Shown here in pieces: positions 52,864 to 64,000 of a stretch of DNA of 64,000 nucleotides. Under the pieces are notes generated by a model. That model was not told the origin of the DNA, ran no database searches, and worked only from the letters and a program-made list of their open reading frames with translations. How positions within the stretch are numbered: position 1 is the first letter of the stretch; each line of letters starts with the position of its first letter. Source of the DNA: Cymbomonas tetramitiformis (Eukaryota > Chlorophyta > Pyramimonadophyceae > Pyramimonadales > Pyramimonadaceae). The stretch covers positions 103,424 through 167,423 of the forward strand of contig LGRX02025926.1 of the NCBI GenBank assembly GCA_001247695.2, in the 5' to 3' direction. The position numbers and the translations under genes are program-made.

Positions 52864-55800
52864 ATGCCCACGTGGCTGCACGTCCTGTCGGTAGCACTGT
52901 TCCCAGCCGCCTTTGCCTCGCAGCGGCCCTCGCGACAGTGTCCGTGGGGCGCATTTCACAACACTTGGGTCGATGAAAATCACTTCTGCGAGGCTCTTTC
53001 CCGAGAATTTCAGACAATTTCGAAGGATGCTGAGTCCTTCCGCCCCAAATAAGGATCGCAAAACCCTCTGCTGTGGGGCTCTCCGGGCTCAGCTTGCACC
53101 ACCGCGGCTTCCGGCCTCCCAGCCCCCTGAGTGGGCCCCCCAGGGGAAACTCAGGCCTGAATCTCGTGGGCGGGCTTGCGTGTGGATGCGGCGTCGGGGG
53201 AGGGCTCTCTGGGCGCAGTGTGGGCGCACGAAGGCAGCCTATTGGTGCTCCCGAGAGGCGCTGGCTGCCGCGGCGCGGGGCGTGGCAAGCCAGGCACCGC
53301 GGCGGGGCTTACCCTCACCTCACAGACTGTGGAGCGGGTCCTGGCCTGCGTGGACCTGCGCGGGACCGAAGCGGCGCCGGGGCCCACGGCGGTGCCCCAC
53401 AGCTGCGGGTACTACAACCTCACGGCGGGACAATCGCTGCTTGTCTTGCGCACCGCACCGGTGACGGGAGAGAACGTCGTGGCCCAGGTGCTTCCTCCCC
53501 CCGGGGGGTGTTACATGGGGGCACACTTCGCGGGGGTGTTACATGGGGGCACACTTTGCGGGGGCTTGTTGGGACTTTAACCTGGGCATGCCGAAGGTCG
53601 GAGCAGTTTGAGGAAGCTTGTGTCGTGACAACAAGGTAAACGATTTAGAATGTAAGAAGCTCGCTGGGGGTCTTGCGGACGGGCTGACTTTCGGGGAGGA
53701 CTTTTAGGGTTGTAACTTGGAAAAACAATCTGGGGCTGCTTTTGCGGTCGTTTCTTTGGTGCTTGATAGGGATATTTTCAGGGCACTGCACGATGGGAAC
53801 TTCTTGGACTGGCGGAGGTTTTTGGAGTGCACTTCACATGGTGCACCAGTGGTCTCCCAATCAATATCTTCTTTCGCCTGACCCTGCTCGGGGGATCTGT
53901 CACTCCCTTGCCTTCTCCTCCCCAACCACAGCTGTTCGAGAAGTTGAAGCTGACGGTGCATGCCCCACCAAGCGAAGAGACCCCTGCCGTGAAGGATGGA
54001 GTGGGGGCAGCCCCGATTGAAGACAAACCTGCCCCCCATCACGACTTGGGCACGGTGCACAACAAAGGATCGAGTAGCGGCCGCCGTGTGGAGGTCAGAG
54101 ATACCAGCAAGACAGATATCTTGATAAGGGGCAATGACACGAAGGAGAGGGAGGAAAGCCCCTTGCTTAACGAGGCGGGAGCCCTTCTGATGCACGACAA
54201 TGATTCCGCCAAGCTCAACAGGCGGCGCCTGCAGTGCGGATCGGATGATGAGTGCAACGGGGGGCAATTCTGTGAGGCCACCATCAGCCTCTGTTTCAGT
54301 AAGATTCCTTCTCCTCCTCACGCTGTTCTGGAGTCTGCGGCTATTCTGTCTGCTCTTTCATCCGTCTCTATGATTGCCGTCAATATCAGACGGCGGATGC
54401 TTTGCGGTAGCTAGAGGAACATCATGTTTCCTCCGCAGCAGCAAGCGGTTCAAACAGGGTCGCGACCTTTTCACAAGCACAAGTCGGGACCGGCAACAAC
54501 AGAGCACTGCTAAGGTTTGGCAGCAATATTGGAAGCGAGGGGAAGGGGAACTATTCTTGAATTGTTGTCCCAGGGCCTGCCCGTTGTTGCCTCGCCTCTG
54601 GGTATGTGCTCTGGGGGGCCCTCGTGGGTTACTGTTTGCCGGGTGAGGGGAAGCAGCTATTGGTTGCACGTAGCTGTAGCATCCGCATCCGCAATATAGC
54701 AAAATTCGCTCATAAGAAACGACTTTGAGGACCGCTAAAGTGGCTCTCTGCTGTTCCCGCTTTCCCTTGTGGAATGCTTTTGGTGGGGAATTGCTAGCTT
54801 GTTATGAAGGCGTATTGTTTTTGTGCCACCCATCCCATCCTTACGGGAGGCTCATGATGAGAGATCTTTAGCTTGGCGCCCGCACCCTTTGTGCAGGAAG
54901 CTTGATGACGGGATGGTTAGTAGCGCGTCACCCATCCCTGTCTTGGAGGAAGCGTACGATAGGGGATGGGTAGCACACGACGCCTCCGTTGCACCAAGCA
55001 TATGATGGCAGATCGTTGGTGTGTCGTCCAAAGCTTGATCTGCGGGGGGTTCATGAAAGGGAGTTGTTAGCTTTCTTCCCATCCATGTGGTATTCAGCTG
55101 AGGGTGTGTCCGGGAATCACATCGCGAATATGCCGGTGTGGTGTTGGTCTTCGGACGGCCAGCTGCTGAAGCTTCCCGCCGGGAGGCTAAAGCCGTTTGT
55201 TGGGGAAGTTCTTTTTGAGTGTCGGCTGAAGGAGTGCGGTGAGGCTTGGTGTCTGTGTGCAGACTGCTTCACATCCTGTGCCACATGCAGTGGCATTGGG
55301 GGCACGAATTGCCTGACCTGCGCCGAAGGCTACTTTGCCGACACCCTCAGTTCAGGTGTCATTCCCACCTGTCGGTCATTCGGTCGATATTTTCTCGCTC
55401 TTTTCCCCTCATCTTCCTCTGCCGCAACTTCTTGTCGGCTGTAGCAAGGGATCGATTGGCCAGAATGCCCCTCCTCACGTGAGGTGTCGTATTCCAGGTT
55501 CGCTCATGTGCTCCGTCTGCCTCGAGAACTCCCATTGCTCGGAAGGGCAGTACTGCAGCATTAACCAATTCGGGGCCAACACGTGCGACAACTGCCATCC
55601 GAGCTGTGAGACGTGCAACGGTGGCTACAGCACCTCATGCACCAGCTGCGACTCTAGCTCCGGCGGCGCCGAGAGCTTCCTTGTGGACAACGGTGAAACT
55701 TATGGCAAACGCTGCGAGCAGTGTGCCAACAGCTCCAACTGCGGCGCGGTGCCGTCCCCAGACATCCATACCCTCTCACTCCCCTCCTTGAACCTGTTAC

Positions 55801-58800
55801 CTCGGCCTCTCGATGGTCTCCTCCGATCCGACGGCTCTGCTCAAATCTGCTTTGTGACCGGCCCACCGGATTGGTCTTTTGTGCCCTTGCCCCGATCACT
55901 CTGCACGCAGCTGCACTGTGATTCGGCCGTCATTTCAGGCGGCTCTCTTGCCGGGACTCTTCCGCAGACGTCCACATTTCGACCGTGCTGCAGCTTCACG
56001 CGTTTGCTCTCCTGCGCCAGTTGCTATGCCTGCGGCTCTAGTCCGCCCCGCGAAGGGCCGCGAAGGCGTCAGCCATGATCAACGGCTCTAGTCCGCTCCA
56101 CGAAGGGCCGCGAAGGCGTCAGCCATGATCGACGGCTTTAGTCCGCCCCGCGAAGGGCCGCGAAGGCGTCAGCCATGATCGACGTGCCTCCCTCGACGAG
56201 TGTGCCGCGTGGGGCTTATGGCGGCAGAGGAAATGAGCGGATGCTGGGGGCTCCGGCAGGGGTACTTCTGCGATGACAACGGGCTGGATGAGAACACGTG
56301 CGGCGCGTGTGACTCGGAGTGCCTCCAGTGTGACGGCTCGCTGCGCACAGACTGCACCGCGTGTCAGCCAGGGCGCTTCCTGATAACCCGCGAGACATAC
56401 ACCACCTGCGAGGTGTGTGCAGCCGATGAGGACTGCGGCGCCGGCTCGTTCTGCGCGATCAGCGGCAGCGGCAATGCATGCAGCCAATGCGACGCCTCCT
56501 GCGGCGCCTGCGACGGGCCGGAGGCAACGGAGTGCACTTCCTGCTCCGATGGTTATGCGCTATCTCGGCAGAGGACATGCACGCAGGTGACCGGCACCCC
56601 CTCGCCCAACCATCTGGCGCGTGCCCTAAACACGCCATGGCAAGCACCGCGAAAGCAAGGGGTGCGCGGGGCGTTGAAGGGAGTGATGGCGGGGGCGAGT
56701 CTGATGTCAGTGCGCCAGCTGCGGGGCGAGCGAGTACTGCGACGCGGACGATGGGGGGCAGTGCAAGATGTGCAACAGCTGTGGGGGCGCCGCCGAGCAG
56801 AGCGCATGCGAAGCCACCGGAGTCCTCGCTTCCGATGGGCGCGCGCGTGTGGTGGTGGAGTGGGTGAGCATGACGCCCTCCGGGGGATGGGATGGCACCA
56901 CCGCGCCATTCCTCTGGGCGCACTCGATTGCCTCGTCCGGGGTCGAGGAGACGCGCATCGACATGAACTGCCTGTTCGCCGCAGACCAGCAGTACAATCT
57001 CAACCTGGCGGTGCGCTCCTCCCGACGCCCTTTGGGAGGCTCGCCCCACCTTGCCGCCCCTCTGCCATATTCACCATTGCTTGGTTGCCCTTGCCGTGGT
57101 ACCCTCCACCCAGCCGGGCTTCGGTGGGACTTGCCACATCCACCTCTGCCGTGCCTGTTTGTCGGGCAAAAGTGCGCCCCCTGAACCTGGAAGTGTGAAT
57201 TCCTACCAACAAAGCACATGTCCGGGAGGGTGGCGACAGGTGGGCACGCTTGCCGCGGATCAGCCTATCCGCGTCGGGGTGTGGCCTGGGGACATTCCAC
57301 AATGGAAGCTCAATTTGGAAACGCTAAGGTACGTCCTCCCCGCTGGACGCCACCTGTGTGAGGCATAGAGGAGCTGAGGCGCGTCCCAGTTACTCTATGC
57401 TCCTCCCTCGCAGCGTCTTCCCTCCCGTTCCCTCGAGTCTTTTCTCGTTCCGCCCTCGAATCGTCCTTCCGCCAGGCTCTGATGGTGCCTCGAGCGGGCC
57501 GCCATCTCGTAAGGATGCTTTGCGCTCGCCACTATCTCTCAAGGATGCTTTGCGCTCGCCGCCATCTCTCAAGGATGCTTTGCGCTCGCCGCCATCTCTT
57601 AAGGATGCTTTGCGCTCGCCACCATCTCTTAAGGATGCTTTGCGCTCGCCGCCATCTCTTAAGGATGCTTTGCGCTCGCCGCCATCTCTTAAGGATGCTT
57701 TGCGCTCGCCGCCATTCCCGTAAGGATGGCGCCGCCGCCATCTCGCAAGGATGCTTTACCGCCTCGCCGCCATCTCGTAAGGATGCTTTACGCTCGCCGC
57801 CATCTTGTAAGGATGCTTTACGCTCGCCGCCATCTTGTAAGGATGCTTTGCGCTCGCCGCCATCTCGTAAGGATGCTTTGCGCTCGCTGCCATCTCGTAA
57901 GAATGCTTTGCGCTCGCTGCCATCTCGTAAGGATGCTTTACGCTCGCCGCCAACTTGCTTTGAGCTGGCTATCGAGCAACCTGCGTCTCGTCCATCACGC
58001 TTGTGCCAGCTCATGCCGAAGCGGCGGCGGCAAACAGTGGCGCTCGAAGGGACACGCGAAGTAAGCGAGGATGCAGCGGGGTGTCGTAGCAGGGTGTCAT
58101 AGCAGGGTGTCATAGCAGGGTGTTGAGCGCTTGTCGCCTGGGTCATTGGGGGACACAGCTACGGTGACGCCTGGGTGCACCCTCTCGATTTCGCGGAGTC
58201 CACGGATGGCACCCTCACCTTCAGCAGCTTCAACGGGACTTCGTTCCGCCTCCGTTGCTCCGGTTGTCAGGTCAGAACCCCCCCTGCGTGGTTTGCGCTC
58301 CCGCTGGCTCAGCGCCTTGCTTGCCGATGCCCCAAGGCCATGGCGTCGGGCAGGCCCCCCTCCTTGGCAAGGCGCGGCTTTATATCCTTATGGCAAAATT
58401 ATTTCAGGCATGTCGGCCTCTTCACAATCTCATCCGCGGCTTTACAGCCTCTTTCTGTGGCTTTGCAGCCCTGTTTGCAGATTTTGATCGGCGCATCCTT
58501 TTTCGCCTTCGTTACTTCCTGGCATGTCAGTGCATGGCTGCACTTCTCAAGCCATCCAGCGCTCACTCGCTCGATGAAGTAACAAACTGCATGTAGAAAA
58601 TCGTGATGGATTTTTCCCTTTTTCCCTTTGAGTAACGTTTGATATGGATTGTATGTGTATGGGGTATCACGCGATGCAAAGCTATCAATGCCATTAGCCA
58701 ATAGAAATTTCGACGGTTTCGATAAATGGCTGTATAGGGCCCGTTTAGTGCTACAGGTTAGCTGGCTTACTTTTGGCCAATAAGAGCGAAGAAAAAGGAT

Positions 58801-61800
58801 CGCGAAAATTGGCCAAATCCATATCAAGATGATGGGCGGCGCTTCGACAAGAGACGAGCCATGAGCGTGCATTCGATCTTCTCCGCACCTCCATATTTAA
58901 ATGTCCCGGTCCTCCGTATTTAAGACCACCGCGTTAAGACGAACACAACGAATCGCTGGATGGCTCAAGGCACCCAAGCATTTTCATTGGTAGAACCGCT
59001 CCCCCGACTGTAGGGCAAATGGAAAGCTCCCCACAGAACGTTCTCCTCACGCCGGCGGTGAGCCTCCCATGGGGAATGGCAGACGCTGGTGGCGCAGGCT
59101 GCTGAAGATACATACACCTCCGACGTGCCGTTTGGCTATGCATCACAGCTAGGCGCCGCCTCCGAGATGACCCTCTCCGCCGGCAGCATGTGGAACTACG
59201 GTCCTCAACCTCCCCCATGCCCTCCGCTGTGGGACCCTTCCGCTGGCCCTCCGGCTTTCTATTGGCTCCCTCTGTTGGAAAATGGTGACCGGTGAAATGT
59301 TCCAGGTATTCGATCACGGCCCACTGCTTGTGGAGGCTGGTGCTTCCTGCATAGGCGCCATGCCGAGGACTCAAGCCCTGAGGCGTGTTGGGGGGGGAGA
59401 GGTGCTTGGCAGCGAGCCCTAGCTGGGCCAGCAGAGGCAACGTGGAGCTGCTGAAGACCAGCTTCACCTCCACGGGTAGCGCTGAGGCCAATGACGTCGA
59501 CGTGTACCTCAGCTGCATTCAGTGCTACATCAAGCTCGAGAGCGGCACCTTCCAGCTTGAGCTGGAGACGGACAGCTCATCCGGATTCCGATACACCTCG
59601 GTGCTGGCGGACCTCACCTTGAGCCTCCAGATGGACCTCTGGTTCAGCGTCATTGGGGGCACCGGCGCCTACACTGATACCCCTCGGGAGCTGAAGGTTG
59701 GGCCTGCCACCTCGACGCCCCATTTGACGCCAGCATGCGCCTTGCCCTCAACCAGCATCCGCCCTGCCCTCAACCACCTCCGAATTCGTCACTGGCAATA
59801 CTACCAGCACGCATTGCCGTCCCTGTCCGCCTGCACCAGTTGCAGGGCGGCCCCAGGGCTGATCTCCCTTAAGGGGTGCCTCATCGGGGACTGATCACCC
59901 TGTAATCAGAGTCCTCGGGCGCCTTTGACTTCAAGCTGAGGCTCCTTAGGGCGCTGCGAGTGTCTGCACGCTGCATGTGGCCTGCACCCGTGTGGCGTGC
60001 AGCGCCCGCAGCGACGCAGCCTGATGATAGAAGCAGCATGATGACAGAAGCAGCCTGATGACAGAAGCAGCCTGATGACAGTAGTTAGCCTGATGACAGA
60101 AGTAAGCCTGATGACAGAAGCAGCCTGATGACAGAAGCAGCCTGATGACAAAGCAGCCTAGCTTGACAGAAGCAGCCTGATGACAGGCTAGCCTGATGAC
60201 AGAAGCAGCATGATGACAGAAGCAGCCTGATGACAGAAGCAGCATGATGACAGAAGCAGTTTGATGACAGAAGCAGCCTGATGATAGAAGCAGCCTGATG
60301 ACAGACGCAGCCTGATGACAGAAGCAGCATGATGACAGAAGCAGCATGATGACAGAAGGCCAGTGGGGTCGACCTGCAGGAGGACGCGGTGGTGCCGCTG
60401 GACTGCGCCGGGAGCTACTGCTTCGACGTGAGCATCCTGGGAGTCGACTTCCGCTACGGCCTGGCGGTGCAGGTTGGCGCCTACGCCACGATCGCTTCGT
60501 TTACGACCAAGGCCGAGACCAAATTCGCATTCGACGCCACCTGGAACGTGGCTTTCGGCAGCTACTACAGCTACGACGATGGGCCGCGCCCGTACGTGGC
60601 CCCTGTGTCTGAGTGGCAGCTGACCGCCCAGCAGCCGGTGCTGAACTACAAGGGCAACTCCGTGCACTCCTTCGGCATCACCCCCACGATCGCTGCGGGG
60701 ATGTGGCACCCATCTCCGACCAACCAGGACGCGCTGCTCTCCGCGACGTGGCACAGCGATGTGTTCGTGGATGCTGCCGGGCGATGGACCGGTAGCTCCC
60801 TTGGTGCACCCGCCGGGACGGCCACCGCGGAGACCGCCTACGGCAACTGCGGCGCGGAGCACAACCGAGACGTGGCGATTCAATACGGTGTACGCAAGAG
60901 TCAGGCGCGTGCTTTTGCCACAGCCCCTCGGCTGAACGCCCCCGAGACTCGGTCGAGCGTCAGCTCTAGCCTTGTGGAAACGCCTGGCAGAGTTCCATGG
61001 GATTTGTTTAGGACTTCCAGAGGGTCCTCCTTTGGTGCAGCAGGCCCCCTACGCACGCCAGGTCGCCACGGTACTTGAAACACAGCCAGGCGCATAGACA
61101 CCAGCACATCCAGTGTGCACTCTATGTTGAGCGTGAAGCGGCTGAGGAATGGTTTGGACGCGGATGGTGCGTATTCCAGGTGCAGCTCGCCCATGAGGCA
61201 GCGATTGAGTGGGCCGCAAACGGGGCGTACTCGGGGTATGCCTGGCGCGCGGCGGGGGACCCCTGGAGCTTCCCCTGCTTGGAAGGCGCTTCCACCGTGG
61301 TGTCGTGCGATTGCATTGACGACTGCGTGCCCTCACCATACCCCCCTCCGGGCACAGGCCTCGCCGACACCACGCCGACATTCCCCCGTCGCCTCGACGA
61401 GACCAATGACACCGATAGCACGGGCAATGCCACAGGCCTCGAGGGAGGTGACGGTACCACGGATGACTCTGGCAACGGCACTGCTACCAACAGCACGGAT
61501 GTAGGAGATGGTGGAGAAGCTGCGCCCCAGACGTCCCCGCCGCCGCCGCCCTCCCCAGTGGAGCTCTCGCCGCCACCGCCATCGCCGTCGCCTCAGCCGC
61601 CGCCGCCATCGCCCCCGATGACAACTGGAAATTCGCACCGGGTGAAGGCATCCCTGACCTTGGAGGGGTACTCTGCGAGCAACTTCGGCCAGCTGGAGCA
61701 GCTCAAATTCGAGAGCGCAGTGGCTCAGACTGTGAGCGTCAGCTCTGATGCTGTGGGGATATCTTCCAGCTCCCGCCGCCTCCGTCACCGGGCCCGGGCG

Positions 61801-63439
61801 CTACTGAGCCGCGGGGAAGACGGAGCAGCGTCGGTGCAGCACCCAGGCGCCACTCGGCATTTGACGCAGCTGTCAGTGGACTTGGTGCTGTACATCACCG
61901 GCTTCGGTGATGAGGCCAGCGCCAGCACGGTAAGTGCAGCACAAGAGGCGAGGCCCGAGTCGCGGCTCCGTGGTTGTGAGCTTGGTTTGAGCGGCAGGGT
62001 TCAGGGTTCAGGTTTCGTTGGAGGGGGAGACTCCTTGTGACAGGAGATCGATAGATACTAAGGGCCGAGGTTTGGTTCCGAGATTCCAGTGATATACAGG
62101 GATATATTGTATGATTATATGGTATTCGTATTATTATATTATAAGTTTTATGATTGTAATTATACACCGGGACCGCACGACGATTATGCGGTGATATGTG
62201 TGGATGTGCGGACTTGGCTGGAAGTAGCGCCTCCCTTCCTAAAGGATGCGAGGATCCTGTCGCACTGCTGCCGACCGGCGCGTTTGCTGTGTCGATGGAG
62301 ATTGATAAGCAGGGCATACCTTGTCACGGCATCGGGTACAGGTGAAGTCAACGCTGGAGAGCTCTCTGAATCCAGCATCGGATGCGCTCCTGCGTGCTTG
62401 CCAAGACGAAGGCCTGGACTTTGCGACGGTATTTCCCACCTTCCACCATGATGCTTGATCAGCAGGCCGTGCCGAAGGCAGGCTGGGGTGCTGCAGCGCC
62501 CTGAAACACTTGGCCAGCTTGTGTTTGCATCTCTTAGAGCCGCCATCGCCTCCTGCGCCCCCGATTCCCCGGTGCAGTAATTTGGGAATGCCTATCAGTG
62601 TTGGAGCTCCTTTCTTTGCTTCGTCTGCCAGCGCCTCCATGCGAAGCATCCGAGCGGTTGGTTGGTTTACGATGACACGTCATAGGAAAGCCATTCGTGA
62701 TCAAAGCCATCCGCAGCAATGGCAGCAAGGCTCCTTGGGATGAGCTGGCGCCGCCGGTCATCCTGCGAGACCCGTCCTCGGTACAGTGCACAACTCAAGT
62801 TAACTGTGCACGCCCCTGGCCCCGCTCTCCTCACCCCCCAGGAGGTAACTGGCACAGCGGAGGTGCAATCGAGCGAGACGCCGGCCTCCACGGATGACGA
62901 GTCCAGTAGCAGCACAGAGTTCTACGCGATGGAGATTGCCAGCTTTCCGCTGTACTATTTCGCCGGGGCGGGCATGTTCCTCCTTATTGTCACCATCTTG
63001 CTCTGCCGGTGCTGCATCCCCGTCTTAGCCCCAGATCCGGACCCTCGGATCGCTCGACTTGAATTGTTTGGAAGGACGTCAAAGCGACGCTGTTTGACGA
63101 TGATTCGCTTTTTCGCATTTTGCAGGGTGCACTGCCGCGTCCCGCATGTTACCGCCTTTGCCCTTGTGGCGCCGCGCTCCCCCAACGCTCCCTGCCACCT
63201 CAGCGTGCCAGGCGGAAGGAGCTCTGGGTGCCAGGCGCAAACGGCTGATGCGCGAGGGGAGCGCCGCTGCTTGGGGCCCCAGGTGCATGTGCAAGAAGCC
63301 GCGGAATGAGGTGACGAAGGATGTGAAATCTGCGGACGAGATTCAGAAACCGGAGAAGCCACCGGCACAAGAGGATGCCACTGAAAAGGTGCCTTTGCCT
63401 CCGACGCCTCAAAAGCACGCGTGCGACCCCTCTGCCTGA
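52864..63439 (+). CDS. Large Cys-rich type I membrane protein, Pro-rich hinge
   Basis: Exons 3-16 join in phase: 53932-54298, 55263-55355 (or 55370), 55498-55748, 56260-56586, 56711-57010, 57240-57328, 58159-58270, 59098-59200, 59437-59696, 60380-60887, 61202-61929, 62342-62428, 62842-63008, 63235-63439. Earlier exons are less sure: a signal-peptide exon from 52864 (MPTWLHVLSVALFPAAFA) and one ending at 53487. About 1,300 residues result. Order: linker; five or so Cys-rich furin/growth-factor-receptor-like repeats (CATCSGIGGTNCLTC, NCGAGYFCDDNGLDENTC, CEVCAADEDCGAGSFC); beta-rich ectodomain; Asn-glycosylation sites; hinge PPPPPSPVELSPPPPSPSP; a SEA-like segment; a transmembrane helix (MFLLIVTILLC) with stop-transfer RRKRLM; and a charged Pro-rich tail ending CDPSA. 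Likely a cell-surface adhesion or receptor-like protein; ligand unknown. Confidence 0.85.
53505..53568. repeat. Short tandem duplication in an intron
   Basis: GGGGTGTTACATGGGGGCAC plus ACTTYGCG occurs twice in a row, inside the intron before exon 3 of the Cys-rich protein gene. Confidence 0.8.
56041..56186. repeat. 50-bp tandem repeat in an intron
   Basis: The unit GTCCGCCCCGCGAAGGGCCG, CGAAGGCGTCAGCCATGATC plus ten bases repeats at 56041, 56091 and 56141, between exons 5 and 6. Confidence 0.9.
57500..57955. repeat. 30-bp minisatellite in an intron, about 15 copies
   Basis: The unit CCGCCATCTCKYAAGGATGC plus TTTGCGCTCG is repeated head to tail between exons 8 and 9. One copy is shortened near 57715. 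The 30-bp period keeps frames up to 206 codons open on both strands, and they are artefacts. Confidence 0.93.
58600..58930. other. AT-richer intron segment, no exon seen
   Basis: Within the intron between exons 9 and 10 (58271-59097) this part is AT-rich and lacks protein-like sequence. Confidence 0.5.
60018..60357. repeat. 17-bp minisatellite in an intron, about 20 copies
   Basis: Units of CAGCCTGATGACAGAAG with small variants fill the intron just before exon 12, ending about 20 bp before its acceptor. Confidence 0.92.
61930..62341. other. Intron with an AT-rich island
   Basis: This intron between exons 13 and 14 contains TATATTATAAGTTTTATGAT-like sequence at 62100-62165. No other feature is seen. 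Confidence 0.5.
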
Positions 63440-63886
63440 ATAATGGCGGACTATCATCTCAGTGCTCAGCGATCGGAGCCCGGGCCTGGTGTACGCGAAA
63501 GTATCCTTGGCAATACTACCCTGTCAACGTATGATTAGTTTCCCTCCTTTCTCTGCGTCAACCCTCCAGTGCGGGTTCGCGCTGTTGCACCAACTGCCTC
63601 GATGCGTGGTCCGAGCCGCTGATTTTCCTGCGGCCTCGCGGTGCATCCTCTGGTCCGTAAGGAAGTCTGCAGTCCGCGCCCTTGGAGCGATGCGGAGCGA
63701 TGTGCGCGGCCCAACCTGATTTGTTGCCAGGCTGATGCGACCCCAGAGCTGTTGCTTACTGTGGCGCACCGCCTACCTGGTGCGCATACGGCACTGAGAG
63801 ATGTGTGCTATGTGCAAAACATGAGGGCAGTCGGAGAGCTCTGGTACAAATGAAGTGGACTCCGTTGAGCTGACGGCTCAGACAGG
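63440..63886. other. 3' flank of the Cys-rich protein gene
   Basis: Follows the stop codon. No canonical AATAAA is obvious, and no further gene is supported. Confidence 0.4.
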
Positions 63887-64000
63887 TGCACACGCACCTT
63901 TCACTCTGCGCTCCTCTCTGCCCGCCCTCTTCCATTCTGTCCCCTTGCACACGCACCTTTCACTCTGCGCTCCGCTCTGCCCGCCCTCTTCCATTCTGTC
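63887..64000. repeat. 59-bp tandem repeat at the window end
   Basis: TGCACACGCACCTTTCACTC through CTTCCATTCTGTC occurs at 63887 and 63946 and may continue beyond the window. Confidence 0.88.

Noticed and set aside
57500..57955. Regular 30-bp repeats considered as a CRISPR array
   Set aside because: Units are directly adjacent with no unique spacers, no cas genes are present and the context is eukaryotic.
57482..58146. Frames of about 200 codons on both strands with repeated KDALRSPPS or RMLCARRHL
   Set aside because: The 30-bp minisatellite keeps all frames open. It lies in an intron of the Cys-rich protein gene.
62719..62841. Upstream extension of the transmembrane exon in the same frame
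   Set aside because: The splice phase from exon 14 fits only the acceptor at 62842. I keep the upstream part as a possible alternative exon in the findings.
1..64000. tRNA and rRNA genes
   Set aside because: I looked for A/B-box-like TGGCTCAG...GGTTCGA patterns and conserved rRNA segments and saw none that folded convincingly by eye. A covariance-model scan would be decisive.

Overview
The window reads as nuclear DNA from an intron-rich, repeat-rich eukaryote. The best-supported genes are split by short GT-AG introns with consistent phases, there are no operons, and minisatellites are dense both inside and between genes. Inference only: a green alga, perhaps a prasinophyte. The reasons are a pherophorin-like Ser-Pro/poly-Pro hinge in a large cysteine-rich membrane protein, high third-position GC in exons, and the style of gag-only LTR elements. 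Nothing here fixes the species.

Layout. 1-13.9 kb is mostly gene-poor and GC-rich with many minisatellites. It holds a 280-codon unrecognised ORF (minus, 2.5-3.3 kb), three consecutive exons of a JmjC/cupin-like dioxygenase (minus, 4.3-5.05 kb), and a roughly 385-bp-arm palindrome with decayed coding sequence, lying between two copies of a 110-bp direct repeat (5.56-7.49 kb). 13.9-30.0 kb is a cluster of four related non-autonomous LTR retrotransposons, called A-D here. A (13945-17539), C (20621-23178) and D (25176-29995) carry only a gag-like ORF. B (18460-20376, reversed) has no long ORF. All have target-site duplications, a GGT-type primer site abutting the 5' LTR, and a G-rich 3' end just before the 3' LTR that forms a hairpin clearly in A-C and weakly in D. 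The 5' LTR of D is split by a hAT-type DNA transposon remnant that fuses a chromodomain to the hAT dimerisation domain.

30.0-37.6 kb has AT-rich repeats, a J-domain co-chaperone gene (minus), a foldback element, and an unrecognised multi-exon plus-strand gene ending in a Cys/Lys-rich tail. A six-unit satellite lies before that gene's last exon and appears to be an amplified exon-intron segment. 37.7-46.4 kb is a complete mitochondrial carrier (SLC25) gene reconstructed as 11 exons encoding 317 residues. Its introns hold large minisatellites. 48.9-50.5 kb (minus) is a secretory protein with a thioredoxin-like fold lacking the CXXC pair. 52.9-63.4 kb (plus) is a roughly 1,300-residue type I membrane protein: Cys-rich furin/growth-factor-receptor-like repeats, beta-rich ectodomain segments, a Pro-rich glycosylated hinge, one transmembrane helix and a short charged tail. 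14 of its exons join with matching phases.

The host genes are unrelated in function (co-chaperone, mitochondrial transport, secretory fold, surface protein), so no pathway links them. Exon coordinates were worked out by hand from splice signals and reading-frame continuity and need transcript support.
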